DNA of 5,940 nucleotides from JAQVEM01 sp034660395 (lineage in GTDB: Bacteria > Actinomycetota > Humimicrobiia > Humimicrobiales > Humimicrobiaceae): positions 1-5,940 of the forward strand of contig JAYEJA010000011.1 of the NCBI GenBank assembly GCA_034660395.1. Reading direction: 5' to 3'. This document shows positions 1 through 5,922 of the stretch, in pieces. Each line of letters begins with the position of its first letter. The first letter of the stretch is position 1. The notes under the pieces were generated by a model. The model made no database searches, was not told the DNA's origin, and was given only the letters and a program-made list of their open reading frames with translations. A program made the position numbers and the translations under genes.

Positions 1-26
1 TTTGTAAATGTTCTTCTTATTCTCAT
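1..26 (-). CDS. IS3-family transposase subunit OrfA, N-terminal eight codons only
   Basis: The ATG at 26-24 starts the reading M-R-I-R-R-T-F-T, then the window ends. It lies nine bases after a perfect AGGAGG (41-36 on the minus strand). OrfA of IS3-family elements is a small helix-turn-helix protein that binds the element's ends. OrfAB, the transposase, is normally made by a -1 ribosomal frameshift into orfB. Only the N-terminus is visible, so whether the gene is intact is unknown. Identification rests on the MRxRRTFT-type start, the ribosome binding site and the terminal repeat next to it. Confidence 0.65.
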
Positions 27-69
27 CTGATGAGACCTCCTATCTCTTTAGTCTTATCAGTCTCATCAG
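21..69 (-). promoter_or_regulatory. IS leader with two mutually exclusive hairpins around the orfA ribosome binding site and start codon
   Basis: In the minus-strand RNA, CUGAUGAGAC (69-60) is perfectly complementary to GUCUCAUCAG (36-27). That 10-bp stem has a 23-base loop holding most of the AGGAGG and ends directly before the AUG. The same 3' arm can pair differently: UCUCAU (35-30) with AUGAGA (26-21), a 6-bp stem over a CAG loop that buries the AUG. Both use bases 35-30, so they cannot form together. Leader hairpins that limit translation from read-through transcripts are known for other insertion sequences such as IS10 and IS50; that this one works likewise is an inference. Confidence 0.55.
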
Positions 70-71
70 TT

Positions 72-100
72 ATTCTAACTTAACTACTTTTAGTTAACAA
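72..100 (-). promoter_or_regulatory. Possible promoter of the IS orfA gene
   Basis: On the minus strand TTGTTA (100-95) and TAGAAT (77-72) are separated by exactly 17 bases, with 4/6 and 5/6 matches to the sigma-70 consensus. Transcription would begin near position 65, giving a leader of about 40 bases before the orfA ATG. The spacer overlaps a 7-bp inverted repeat (80-86 and 91-97, loop CTTT). In an A+T-rich sequence such matches arise by chance, so position relative to orfA is the main support. Confidence 0.4.
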
Positions 101-217
101 CGTGTCTAACCCAATGGGGTCACTCCAGATTTTGTATCATTTGTTTTAAATTAATTAATTTTATTATATAATATTAAAATAATTTAAAAGTTTTTTCTCA
201 CAAACAATTTTTAATAA

Positions 218-2104
218 ATGGTTAATCACTTATCACTAAAAATGAATACAGAAAAAAAATATGAAATTATTTTTGAGAATTCTCCTGTTGCATTACTTGA
301 GGAAGATTTCACTGAAGTTAAAAAAAATATTGCCAGGCTTCAGGACAGCGGAATAAAAAATTTTGATAAATATTTTGATAATGATAAAAGCAGGATAAAT
401 TCTTTCATTAAGCTTATAAAACTAATAAATGTTAACAAGGCTGCGCTAAATCTATTCGAAGCAAAAAACAAAACTGATTTTAAAAAAAACTTCAATAAAA
501 CATTTTTAAAAGATTCCCCTGAAACATTTGAAAAAGAAGTAATTGCAATAGCCAAGAATAAAAAAAATTTTGAAGCCGAACTGGTTAATAAAACTTTAAA
601 AAATAATAAATTATTTCTATATAAAAAATGGGTCGCCCTTCCGGAAAAAGAAAACAGTTCATCCAGCGTGCTCGTCTCAGTAACCGACATCACCAGTTAT
701 AAAAAACCTGGTATCAAAAATAATCATAATGAAATAACATATAAATCTTTGTTCCGCGATTCCATTGACGGCATGTATGTCAGCACCCTTGACGGGCAGT
801 ATATTGATGCAAACCCATCACTCATAAAAATTCTTGGTTACGAAAACAAAAAAGATTTACTCTCAATAAATATACCCAAGCAGCTTTATGTCTCAGAAAA
901 AGACAGACCACCTCCCAGCAAAAGGTCAAAACCATTTGAAACGCGCTTAAGGAAAAAGGACGGCTCAATTATATGGGTAGAAATCAGCTCAAAAGTAATA
1001 TATAAAGACGGTAATCCTGCTTACTATGAAGGCATAGTAAGAGATATTACTTTAAGAAAAAAAGCTGAAAATGAAATAAAATATCTATCCTTCCATGACA
1101 AGCTGACCGGTTTATATAACCGTACCTATTTTGAAGAAGAAATAAAAAGGCTTGATACAAAAAGACAGCTCCCAATAAGTATAGCCATAGGCGACGTCAA
1201 CGGGCTCAAAATTATAAATGATGTTTTTGGCCATAAAAAGGGTGATGAATTATTAATCAAAATATCAAAAATACTTAAAACCTGTTTCAGGGATGATGAT
1301 ATAATTTCAAGATGGGGCGGGGATGAATTTATTACCATACTCCCCTGCACAGCTCTTGAAAACGCATCACAAATTGTTGATAGAATAAAAGAAAAATGCC
1401 AGGAACACAGCTCAAGAGACCTGCCTGTAAGCATTTCCCTGGGAGTTTCAACTAAAAACAATTATGATACCGAAATAAATAAAGTAATAAAAGAATCCGA
1501 AGATAAAATGTATAAGGACAAATTGACAGACAGGCAGGATGCTGATAATTCAGTCATATACTCACTCCTTAAAGCTTTAGATGAAAATAAATTTGAGCCG
1601 GAGCATCATATAGCAAGATTAAGGAAAAACGCGATAAGATTAGGCAATGAATTAGATCTTCCGGATGATATCATAAACGAACTTGACCTTCTTGCTACCA
1701 TACACGACATAGGAAAAATAGCGATATCGGACATGATTATCTTTAAGCCGGGAAAGCTTAACAATGATGAATGGGAAGAAATGAAGAGGCATTCAGAAGT
1801 AGGTTACCGCATTGCCCAGTTATACTTGAAATTAAGTCCAATTGCTAAAGGAATACTGTACCACCATGAAAAATGGGACGGCGGAGGTTATCCGACAGGA
1901 ATAAAAAGAAATAAGATACCTCTTATTTCCCGCATAATATCAATCGTAGACGCGTATGACGCTATGACAAACGACAGGCCCTACAGGAAAGCATTAAATA
2001 AAAAGAATGCAATAGTTGAGCTTAAAAGAAATGCAGGCTCCCAGTTCGACCCGCACCTTGTTGATAAATTCATAAATATCCTTAAAAGAGAAGAAATAAA
2101 TTAA
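218..2104 (+). CDS. PAS-PAS-GGDEF-HD-GYP protein, cyclic di-GMP synthesis/degradation
   Basis: A 628-residue soluble signalling protein with no signal peptide or membrane segment. Residues about 9-160 form a PAS domain of the variant starting ENSPVALLEEDFTEVKK and ending VSVTDIT. Residues about 172-285 form a second PAS ending in the usual C-cap (GIVRDITLRKKAENE). The GGDEF domain (about 286-440) keeps GGDEF at 367-371, the metal aspartate in GDVNG, and an inhibitory RxxD site (R358, D361) exactly five residues before GGDEF. The HD-GYP domain (about 445-625) keeps H496-D497, H525, HHEKWDGGGYP (549-559) and DAMTNDRPYR. Both catalytic sites therefore look active: diguanylate cyclase and c-di-GMP phosphodiesterase, presumably balanced by the PAS sensors, whose ligand is unknown. 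A TAA lies directly before the ATG at 218, so nothing further upstream can be the start. ATG at 242 is an alternative just before the PAS fold. Neither start has a clear Shine-Dalgarno, unlike other genes here. The gene is convergent with tgt. Confidence 0.93.
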   Translation: MVNHLSLKMNTEKKYEIIFENSPVALLEEDFTEVKKNIARLQDSGIKNFDKYFDNDKSRINSFIKLIKLINVNKAALNLFEAKNKTDFKKNFNKTFLKDSPETFEKEVIAIAKNKKNFEAELVNKTLKNNKLFLYKKWVALPEKENSSSSVLVSVTDITSYKKPGIKNNHNEITYKSLFRDSIDGMYVSTLDGQYIDANPSLIKILGYENKKDLLSINIPKQLYVSEKDRPPPSKRSKPFETRLRKKDGSIIWVEISSKVIYKDGNPAYYEGIVRDITLRKKAENEIKYLSFHDKLTGLYNRTYFEEEIKRLDTKRQLPISIAIGDVNGLKIINDVFGHKKGDELLIKISKILKTCFRDDDIISRWGGDEFITILPCTALENASQIVDRIKEKCQEHSSRDLPVSISLGVSTKNNYDTEINKVIKESEDKMYKDKLTDRQDADNSVIYSLLKALDENKFEPEHHIARLRKNAIRLGNELDLPDDIINELDLLATIHDIGKIAISDMIIFKPGKLNNDEWEEMKRHSEVGYRIAQLYLKLSPIAKGILYHHEKWDGGGYPTGIKRNKIPLISRIISIVDAYDAMTNDRPYRKALNKKNAIVELKRNAGSQFDPHLVDKFINILKREEIN

Positions 2105-2146
2105 AAATTTATAAACCAGCAGTTTTAATCGACTCTTCACTAACAG

Positions 2147-3280
2147 CTAATTCTTAAAATCCCTCTCGCCGTACTTTTTTAAAAAATTTTTTTTAAAATC
2201 ACTAAAATTCCCCGATAATATGGATTCCCTTGCCCTGTTTACCAGATTTAAAATAAAATTAATATTATGTATGGTAAGCAGCATGCTTGAAAGTATTTCC
2301 CTGCTCCTGAATAAATGCCTTATATATGACTTTGAGTAGTTTCTGCAGGTATAACAATCGCAATCTTCGTCAATAGGAGTAAAATCATATTCATATTTCT
2401 TATTCTTTATATTTATCCTGCCGCTTCCCGTAAAAGCACTTCCATTTCTTGATATCCTTGTAGGCATAACACAATCAAACATATCTATTCCGCTTCCTAT
2501 AGCTTCAATAACACCCCCTGGGTCGCCCAGACCCATAAAATATCGGGGTTTCTCATTGTCCAGAAAATTCACCGTATAATTAAGTATTTCCAGGGTCCTC
2601 TTTCTTTCCTCACCGACACTTAATCCTCCAATCGCTATACCGTCAAAATCCATTCCCGATATTGACCGGGCGCAAAACTTCCTTATTTTTTTAATAAATC
2701 CGCCCTGCACTATACCGAATACCCTGGCATCCTCGTTAATATTTAAATTCTTTTTTGTTTCAAGGGATATTTCTGCCCACCTGTTCGTTCTTTTAGCAGC
2801 CTCAAGAGTATAGTTGTAATCCTGGTTAAAAGGTATGCATTCATCAAGGACCATAATAATATCCGAGCCAATACGATACTGCATTTCTATTACCTTATCA
2901 GGGGTAAAAAAATGGTCTGAACCATCTATTATTGATTTGAACTCCACTCCTTCATCAACAATCTTCCGTATTTCGCTTAAACTGAATACCTGAAATCCCC
3001 CGCTGTCAGTCAATATACTATTTTTCCAGTTCATAAATTTGTGGAGCCCGCCTGCTTTCTCAATTACATCTACTCCCGGCGCAAGATAAAGATGATAAAG
3101 GTTGCCAAGTATAATCCTGCATCCAAGCTCATAAAGCCGTTCATTTGTAACTGCCTTTACTGTTGCCTTTGTTCCGACAGGCATAAAAACGGGGGTATTT
3201 ATAACTCCCCTTTTAGTTGTTATCTCCCCCACTCTTGCAGGTGTTTTATTATCTTCCTTTAGAATTTTAAAAAAAGCCAT
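2147..3280 (-). CDS. tgt: tRNA-guanine transglycosylase (queuine/preQ1 tRNA-ribosyltransferase)
   Basis: This enzyme replaces guanine-34 in the anticodon of Asp, Asn, His and Tyr tRNAs with the queuosine precursor preQ1, in the cytosol. The 377-residue length is normal for bacterial Tgt. Visible family signatures are DSGGFQVFSL with catalytic D92, DEC at 146-148, GIVQGG with Q192, GGLSVGE (218-224), YFMGLGDP, and FDCVMPTR with nucleophile D269. The zinc site is C307, C309, C312 and H338. Spacing agrees with E. coli D89, D264, C302, C304, C307 and H333. Small departures from the usual consensus are NLYHL for NTYHL, LAPG for LRPG and PTRISRNG for PTRNxRNG; none touches a catalytic residue. ATG is the first possible start after an upstream in-frame TGA, but it lacks a good Shine-Dalgarno. 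Neither queA nor yajC-secDF, frequent tgt partners, is adjacent. The stop is TAG, 42 bases from the convergent signalling gene. Confidence 0.97.
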   Translation of the reverse strand: MAFFKILKEDNKTPARVGEITTKRGVINTPVFMPVGTKATVKAVTNERLYELGCRIILGNLYHLYLAPGVDVIEKAGGLHKFMNWKNSILTDSGGFQVFSLSEIRKIVDEGVEFKSIIDGSDHFFTPDKVIEMQYRIGSDIIMVLDECIPFNQDYNYTLEAAKRTNRWAEISLETKKNLNINEDARVFGIVQGGFIKKIRKFCARSISGMDFDGIAIGGLSVGEERKRTLEILNYTVNFLDNEKPRYFMGLGDPGGVIEAIGSGIDMFDCVMPTRISRNGSAFTGSGRINIKNKKYEYDFTPIDEDCDCYTCRNYSKSYIRHLFRSREILSSMLLTIHNINFILNLVNRARESILSGNFSDFKKNFLKKYGERDFKN

Positions 3281-3447
3281 ATCCCAATTTCATTATTCTT
3301 ACAATCATTGTTTTCCGCAAATAAATAATTCTATCTTATCAGAGCAGCCTGCTATCTCCAACTATGCTTCCGGACTGAAATATTTATTAAATAAAATCTT
3401 AAAATATTTGATATTTTCTTAATACGGTAAAGACTTTAAATTTTATT

Positions 3448-3972
3448 TCATTTCTTCTTTAACCCACGGATAAATCCTCCCCTTATCTTATCCAGCATAT
3501 AACTTGCAATAAAGGCAGCCGGGTCTCTTTTGCGCACCAGTTTACTTAATTCCGGAAGAGTGGCACTGCTGCATACCACATTTATAATCTCCACCTCACC
3601 ATCCCTTCCCATTCCCTTATAGCATGTAAAGCCAAAATCACTTTTTGAAAGCAGCTCTTTTATTTCACTGTTGCATCCTCTTGAGATGATATTGGTGCTT
3701 ACCAGGTCACGGGACAACTTTTCACTTATTATTATTCCAACCACTGTACCTACTGCAAACCCTGCTCCGTATGAAATTATTCCGTAAATGTTATTAATAT
3801 CATCTATTATTCTTACGATAATCGTTATAAAAATAATAACTTCAATAAAGCCAACCAGGGCTGCTATCGTTTTTTTTCTTCTTACTATCATATTTACCCT
3901 GATAGTGCCCAGACTTACATCAACAATCCTTGCAGCAAATATTATAAAAACCCATATTATAGTATTAATCAA
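3448..3972 (-). CDS. UPF0316 membrane protein (DUF5698 + DUF2179)
   Basis: A 174-residue protein of the UPF0316 family, which includes B. subtilis YebE and has no established biochemical role. Three hydrophobic segments are visible at about 3-20, 34-57 and 62-84. The family motif R-I-V-D-V-S-L-G-T-I-R (15-25) is followed by GFIE (41-44) and a glycine-rich third helix (GAGFAVGTVVG). The soluble C-terminal DUF2179 half (about 90-170) ends with the typical RDPAAFIA...GGF pattern. The start is a TTG at 3972-3970, chosen because a full GGAGGTGA ribosome binding site lies just upstream (GGAGG ends six bases before it). The stop is TGA, which shows that TGA is read as stop here. It lies 167 bases upstream of tgt on the same strand; cotranscription is possible but the gap is wide. 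Confidence 0.9.
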   Translation of the reverse strand: MINTIIWVFIIFAARIVDVSLGTIRVNMIVRRKKTIAALVGFIEVIIFITIIVRIIDDINNIYGIISYGAGFAVGTVVGIIISEKLSRDLVSTNIISRGCNSEIKELLSKSDFGFTCYKGMGRDGEVEIINVVCSSATLPELSKLVRKRDPAAFIASYMLDKIRGGFIRGLKKK

Positions 3973-3985
3973 AGCTCACCTCCGG
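3972..3985 (-). promoter_or_regulatory. Strong Shine-Dalgarno that fixes a TTG start
   Basis: The minus strand reads CCGGAGGTGAGCT and then TTG. GGAGGTGA is an almost complete complement to the 16S rRNA 3' end, and GGAGG is separated by six bases from the TTG. The next possible internal starts would cut into the first membrane segment and the conserved RIVDVSLGT motif, so the TTG start of the UPF0316 gene is well supported. Confidence 0.85.
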
Positions 3986-4350
3986 AATTATTTTTATTAA
4001 TTTACATCATATTATATTTTTTAGTAATATCCTGCCCTGGAAAAATATCCCCATAATTACGAACAGATATTTTTAAGTCTATTATCCTTATTATATTTTC
4101 TTTTTTACTGCATTTAATCTTTTAAGGCATATTCTATTACCCGTTATTGCTAAATCATTATAATATTTTTTAAGCAATTGTATATCAATTAAATAGAAAA
4201 TAATAAATATTCGGATTAAATAGATTTTTATGTGAAAAAATAAAAAAAATTTATAAAATTTTAATTAGTTGATAGAACTTCTAACTATGCATCCTTTATA
4301 AATTTAAACAGCTATAATATAAATGAATTAATACAGGCACCTTTCTAAAT
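3973..4350. other. Divergent intergenic region without a gene
   Basis: This 378-base, very A+T-rich stretch lies between the minus-strand UPF0316 gene and the plus-strand glycosyltransferase pseudogene. I find no convincing coding frame or RNA gene. It holds a TATAAT on the minus strand (4016-4011), about 39 bases before the UPF0316 start, and a TATAAT on the plus strand (4313-4318), 32 bases before the glycosyltransferase ATG. Neither has a good -35 at the right distance. A 9-bp perfect inverted repeat AAAAATATC/GATATTTTT (4041-4049 and 4066-4074) lies between them. It presumably contains both promoters. Confidence 0.5.
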
Positions 4351-5303
4351 ATGAATATATTTAATTTATTAATTCATGTTATTTTCTGGTTTTTCGGTTT
4401 CCGGGTAATGCGGAAGTTAAACTACTGTGAAAATACAAAAAATAAAAATAAAATTTACAAAAAAGCCATATCCATTATAATTCCTGCCAGGAATGAAGAA
4501 AAAAAAATTGCCTTCTTTAATTAAAAGTATAAAAAAACAAAATTTTAAGCTTAAGGAAATTATACTTGTTGATGACGGTTCCAGAGATTTTACTCCTGAT
4601 ATAGGCAGAAAATTTAAAATTAAAGTTATAACTTTAAATAAGTCACCCCGGGGATGGATAGGTAAATCCTGGGCCTGTTATAACGGGGCTAAAATAGCAA
4701 CAGGAGACTATCTGTTATTTCTTGATGCGGATACGATGCTTTGTCCCGGGGCCATTGAGAAAATATCATCCTGCTTATATAAATACAGAGGAGCAGTATC
4801 CATACAGCCATACCGCCGGATTAAAAAATTTTATGAGAATCTATCGCTTTTTTTTAACATTATACTGATTGCAGGAATAGGAGTATCCACCCCTCTGCAA
4901 TCAAGAGTGAGACCTATTGGAGCCTTTGGTCCCTGTCTTATATGCAGCAGGTCAGATTATTTTAAAGTCCAGGGTCACAGGGGTATTAAAGGGAAAGTCC
5001 TTGAAGATATTGAGATTGGTAAAAAATTATAAAAGCAAAAATACCTATTTCCTGTCTTGCCGGAAAAGGCACCATTAATTTCAGGATGTACCCCGGAGGG
5101 TTAAAAGAATTAATAAAAGGATGGTCAAAAAATTTCGCTAACAAATATACTGGATGTCCTATAGAATTGGTAATTTCCCGGTAATTTCTTCGGTTTTTTA
5201 TCCCATCCCACTGATCTTTTTCGTCATAGTCTTTTTTTACTCTATGATTTTAACCATTTTTAAAAGGAAAATTTACTGGAAGGACAGGAATATTAAGATA
5301 TAA
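4351..5303 (+). pseudogene. Broken GT2 glycosyltransferase, CrtQ-like
   Basis: Read across three frame changes, this is a membrane-associated family-2 glycosyltransferase of the type that includes CrtQ of staphyloxanthin synthesis. From ATG 4351 come a hydrophobic N-terminal helix and SIIIPARNEE. A frame change in the A9 run at 4499-4507 leads into the nucleotide-sugar motif VDDGS, FLDADTM (the DxD metal site), SIQPYRRIKKFYE, GAFGPC and LEDIEIGKKL, which stops at TAA 5030-5032. One base back, the frame continues AKIPISCLAGKG, INFRMYPGG and GWSKNFAN. A further change near 5139-5142 continues IYWMSYRIGNF, VFYPIPLIFF and IYWKDRNIKI to TAA 5301-5303. In S. aureus CrtQ, from memory, about 55 residues of membrane region separate the equivalents of GWSKNFA and IYWM, so an internal deletion is likely. 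The total is about 317 codons against about 375. The ATG lacks a clear ribosome binding site. The remaining uninterrupted piece (4493-5032) lacks both ends and is unlikely to work. Confidence 0.88.
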
Positions 5304-5319
5304 AGGAGTAAAAACAGTG
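5302..5319 (+). promoter_or_regulatory. Ribosome binding site and GTG start of the CrtO-like gene
   Basis: AAGGAG (5303-5308) overlaps the TAA that ends the glycosyltransferase and lies eight bases before GTG 5317-5319. Such tight packing indicates that the two genes formed one operon, probably translationally coupled. The GTG opens MFFNLSPF, which joins the family-like continuation WIIFLNILMWVIIHLG once a single base is skipped, supporting this as the ancestral start. Confidence 0.75.
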
Positions 5320-5785
5320 TTTTTTAATCTATCCCCATTTCTGGATTATATTTTTAAATATACTTATGTGGGTGATAATTCACCTCGGTGTCTCATATTC
5401 CTGTTCAAGGATACCAATTAGATTCTTTTCAAGGAACCTAAAATTTTTTAAAACAAAAAGCTGGGAATTCAGGGGCAGAATATACCAGAAATTTTTTGGG
5501 ATAAAAAGGTGGAAAAATATTATACCGGACGGAGGAAGTCTCTTTAAGGGAGGATTTCCCAAAAAACATTTGGAAAATAAAAAAATTGATTACCTCAGAA
5601 CTTTTTATTACGAAACGAAAAGAGCGGAACTGACTCACTGGCTGACAATATTACCCTCTCCCGTATTTTTCCTGTGGAATATATGGTGAGCGGGATTAAT
5701 AATGATTTTTTACGCGCTAATAGTTAATATACCCTGCATACTCCTCCAGAGATATAATAGGGCAAGACTTAAAACTATCGTTTAG
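5317..5785 (+). pseudogene. Broken CrtO-like acyltransferase
   Basis: This resembles CrtO, the small membrane enzyme that acylates the sugar of glycosyl-4,4'-diaponeurosporenoate. From GTG 5317 the first eight codons read MFFNLSPF. One extra base near 5341 shifts the frame, after which WIIFLNILMWVIIHLGVSY (first membrane segment), SRIPIRFF, IYQKFFGIKRWKNIIPDGG and ETKRAELTHWLTILP follow. The last is very close to ETKRAELIHWISILP, as I recall it from S. aureus CrtO. After FLWNIW an in-frame TGA (5687-5689) interrupts, but the same frame continues AGLIMIFYALIVNIPC and QRYNRARL, the conserved C-terminus, to TAG 5783-5785. The TGA stands where a second Trp is expected. Length is about 155 codons against 165. 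CrtO-like genes commonly follow CrtQ-like glycosyltransferases, also in organisms lacking carotenoid genes, where the substrate is unknown. Without the last segment the product lacks its second hydrophobic helix and the QRYNR motif. Confidence 0.87.
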
Positions 5786-5922
5786 ACTGTTTCTCCTGAA
5801 TCTATTATATTAATCCTGTATTTTTATAAAAAAACTATCAAATTCTATTACTCTTAAATTTATAGTATAATATCAATATATATTAATATTTTCCTAAATT
5901 TTAGAATATTAATAAATTAGAC
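5786..5922. other. A+T-rich intergenic region after the CrtO-like pseudogene
   Basis: These 137 bases contain no convincing coding frame and no G+C-rich terminator hairpin. The only structures I see are the TATAAT box and the hairpin listed separately. Confidence 0.5.
5866..5914 (+). promoter_or_regulatory. TATAAT box and A+T-rich hairpin before a possible next gene
   Basis: TATAAT (5866-5871) has TTCTAT 17 bases upstream, a poor -35. Just downstream a 10-bp perfect inverted repeat, TATTAATATT (5881-5890) and AATATTAATA (5905-5914), encloses an inner CTAA/TTAG pairing. It could be a leader hairpin or an operator for the gene that may start at 5923. A+T richness makes chance structure plausible. 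Confidence 0.3.

Larger units (their letters stand above)
1..127 (-). mobile_element. IS3-family insertion sequence, outer (left) end, continues off the window
   Basis: Read on the minus strand from position 127 inward, the sequence begins TGGAGTGACCCC and continues to TTAGACACG. This resembles the terminal inverted repeat of IS3-family elements, in which a TG end is followed by TGACCCC and then a GTTAGACA-like block. About 100 bases further in lie a strong Shine-Dalgarno and the start of a protein beginning MRIRRTFT, which matches the usual basic start of IS3 OrfA proteins (M-K/R-x-R-R-x-F-T). The layout of repeat, short leader and orfA is that of the left end of such an element. The transposase bulk and the other terminus are outside the window, so the target duplication cannot be tested. 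The element ends 90 bases upstream of the PAS-GGDEF gene and points away from it. The IS150-like subgroup is a guess; the family call is fairly secure. Confidence 0.75.

Noticed and set aside
27..36. CTGATGAG resembling a hammerhead ribozyme core
   Set aside because: The CUGAUGA box is present on the plus strand but I find no GAAA box with the three required helices; the motif is explained by the inverted repeat at the IS orfA start.
340..693. Minus-strand open frames at 340-693 and 1126-1461 inside the signalling gene
   Set aside because: They are antisense to a clear PAS-GGDEF coding frame, have no ribosome binding site and show no recognisable motif.
2105..2146. Bidirectional terminator between the convergent genes
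   Set aside because: Only an imperfect AGCAGTT/AACAGCT pairing with a 17-base loop is visible, partly inside the tgt stop, and no G+C-rich stem or U run.
3401..3417. AAAATAT/ATATTTT hairpin downstream of the UPF0316 stop, as a terminator
   Set aside because: The stem is entirely A+T with a three-base loop and no proper U tract follows, so it is too weak to call.
3281..3447. Possible preQ1 riboswitch in the tgt leader
   Set aside because: The 167-base leader shows no preQ1-I-type hairpin and A-rich tail, and only a short AGCAG/CTGCT palindrome (3344-3354) with too small a loop.
3788..4000. Plus-strand hydrophobic open frame opposite the UPF0316 N-terminus
   Set aside because: Its hydrophobicity mirrors the membrane helices on the opposite strand; no family motif or ribosome binding site.
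4493..5032. Intact 179-residue glycosyltransferase starting at ATG 4493
   Set aside because: The conserved N-terminal SIIIPARNE lies upstream in another frame and the conserved C-terminus downstream in others, so this is a fragment of a broken gene rather than a complete one.
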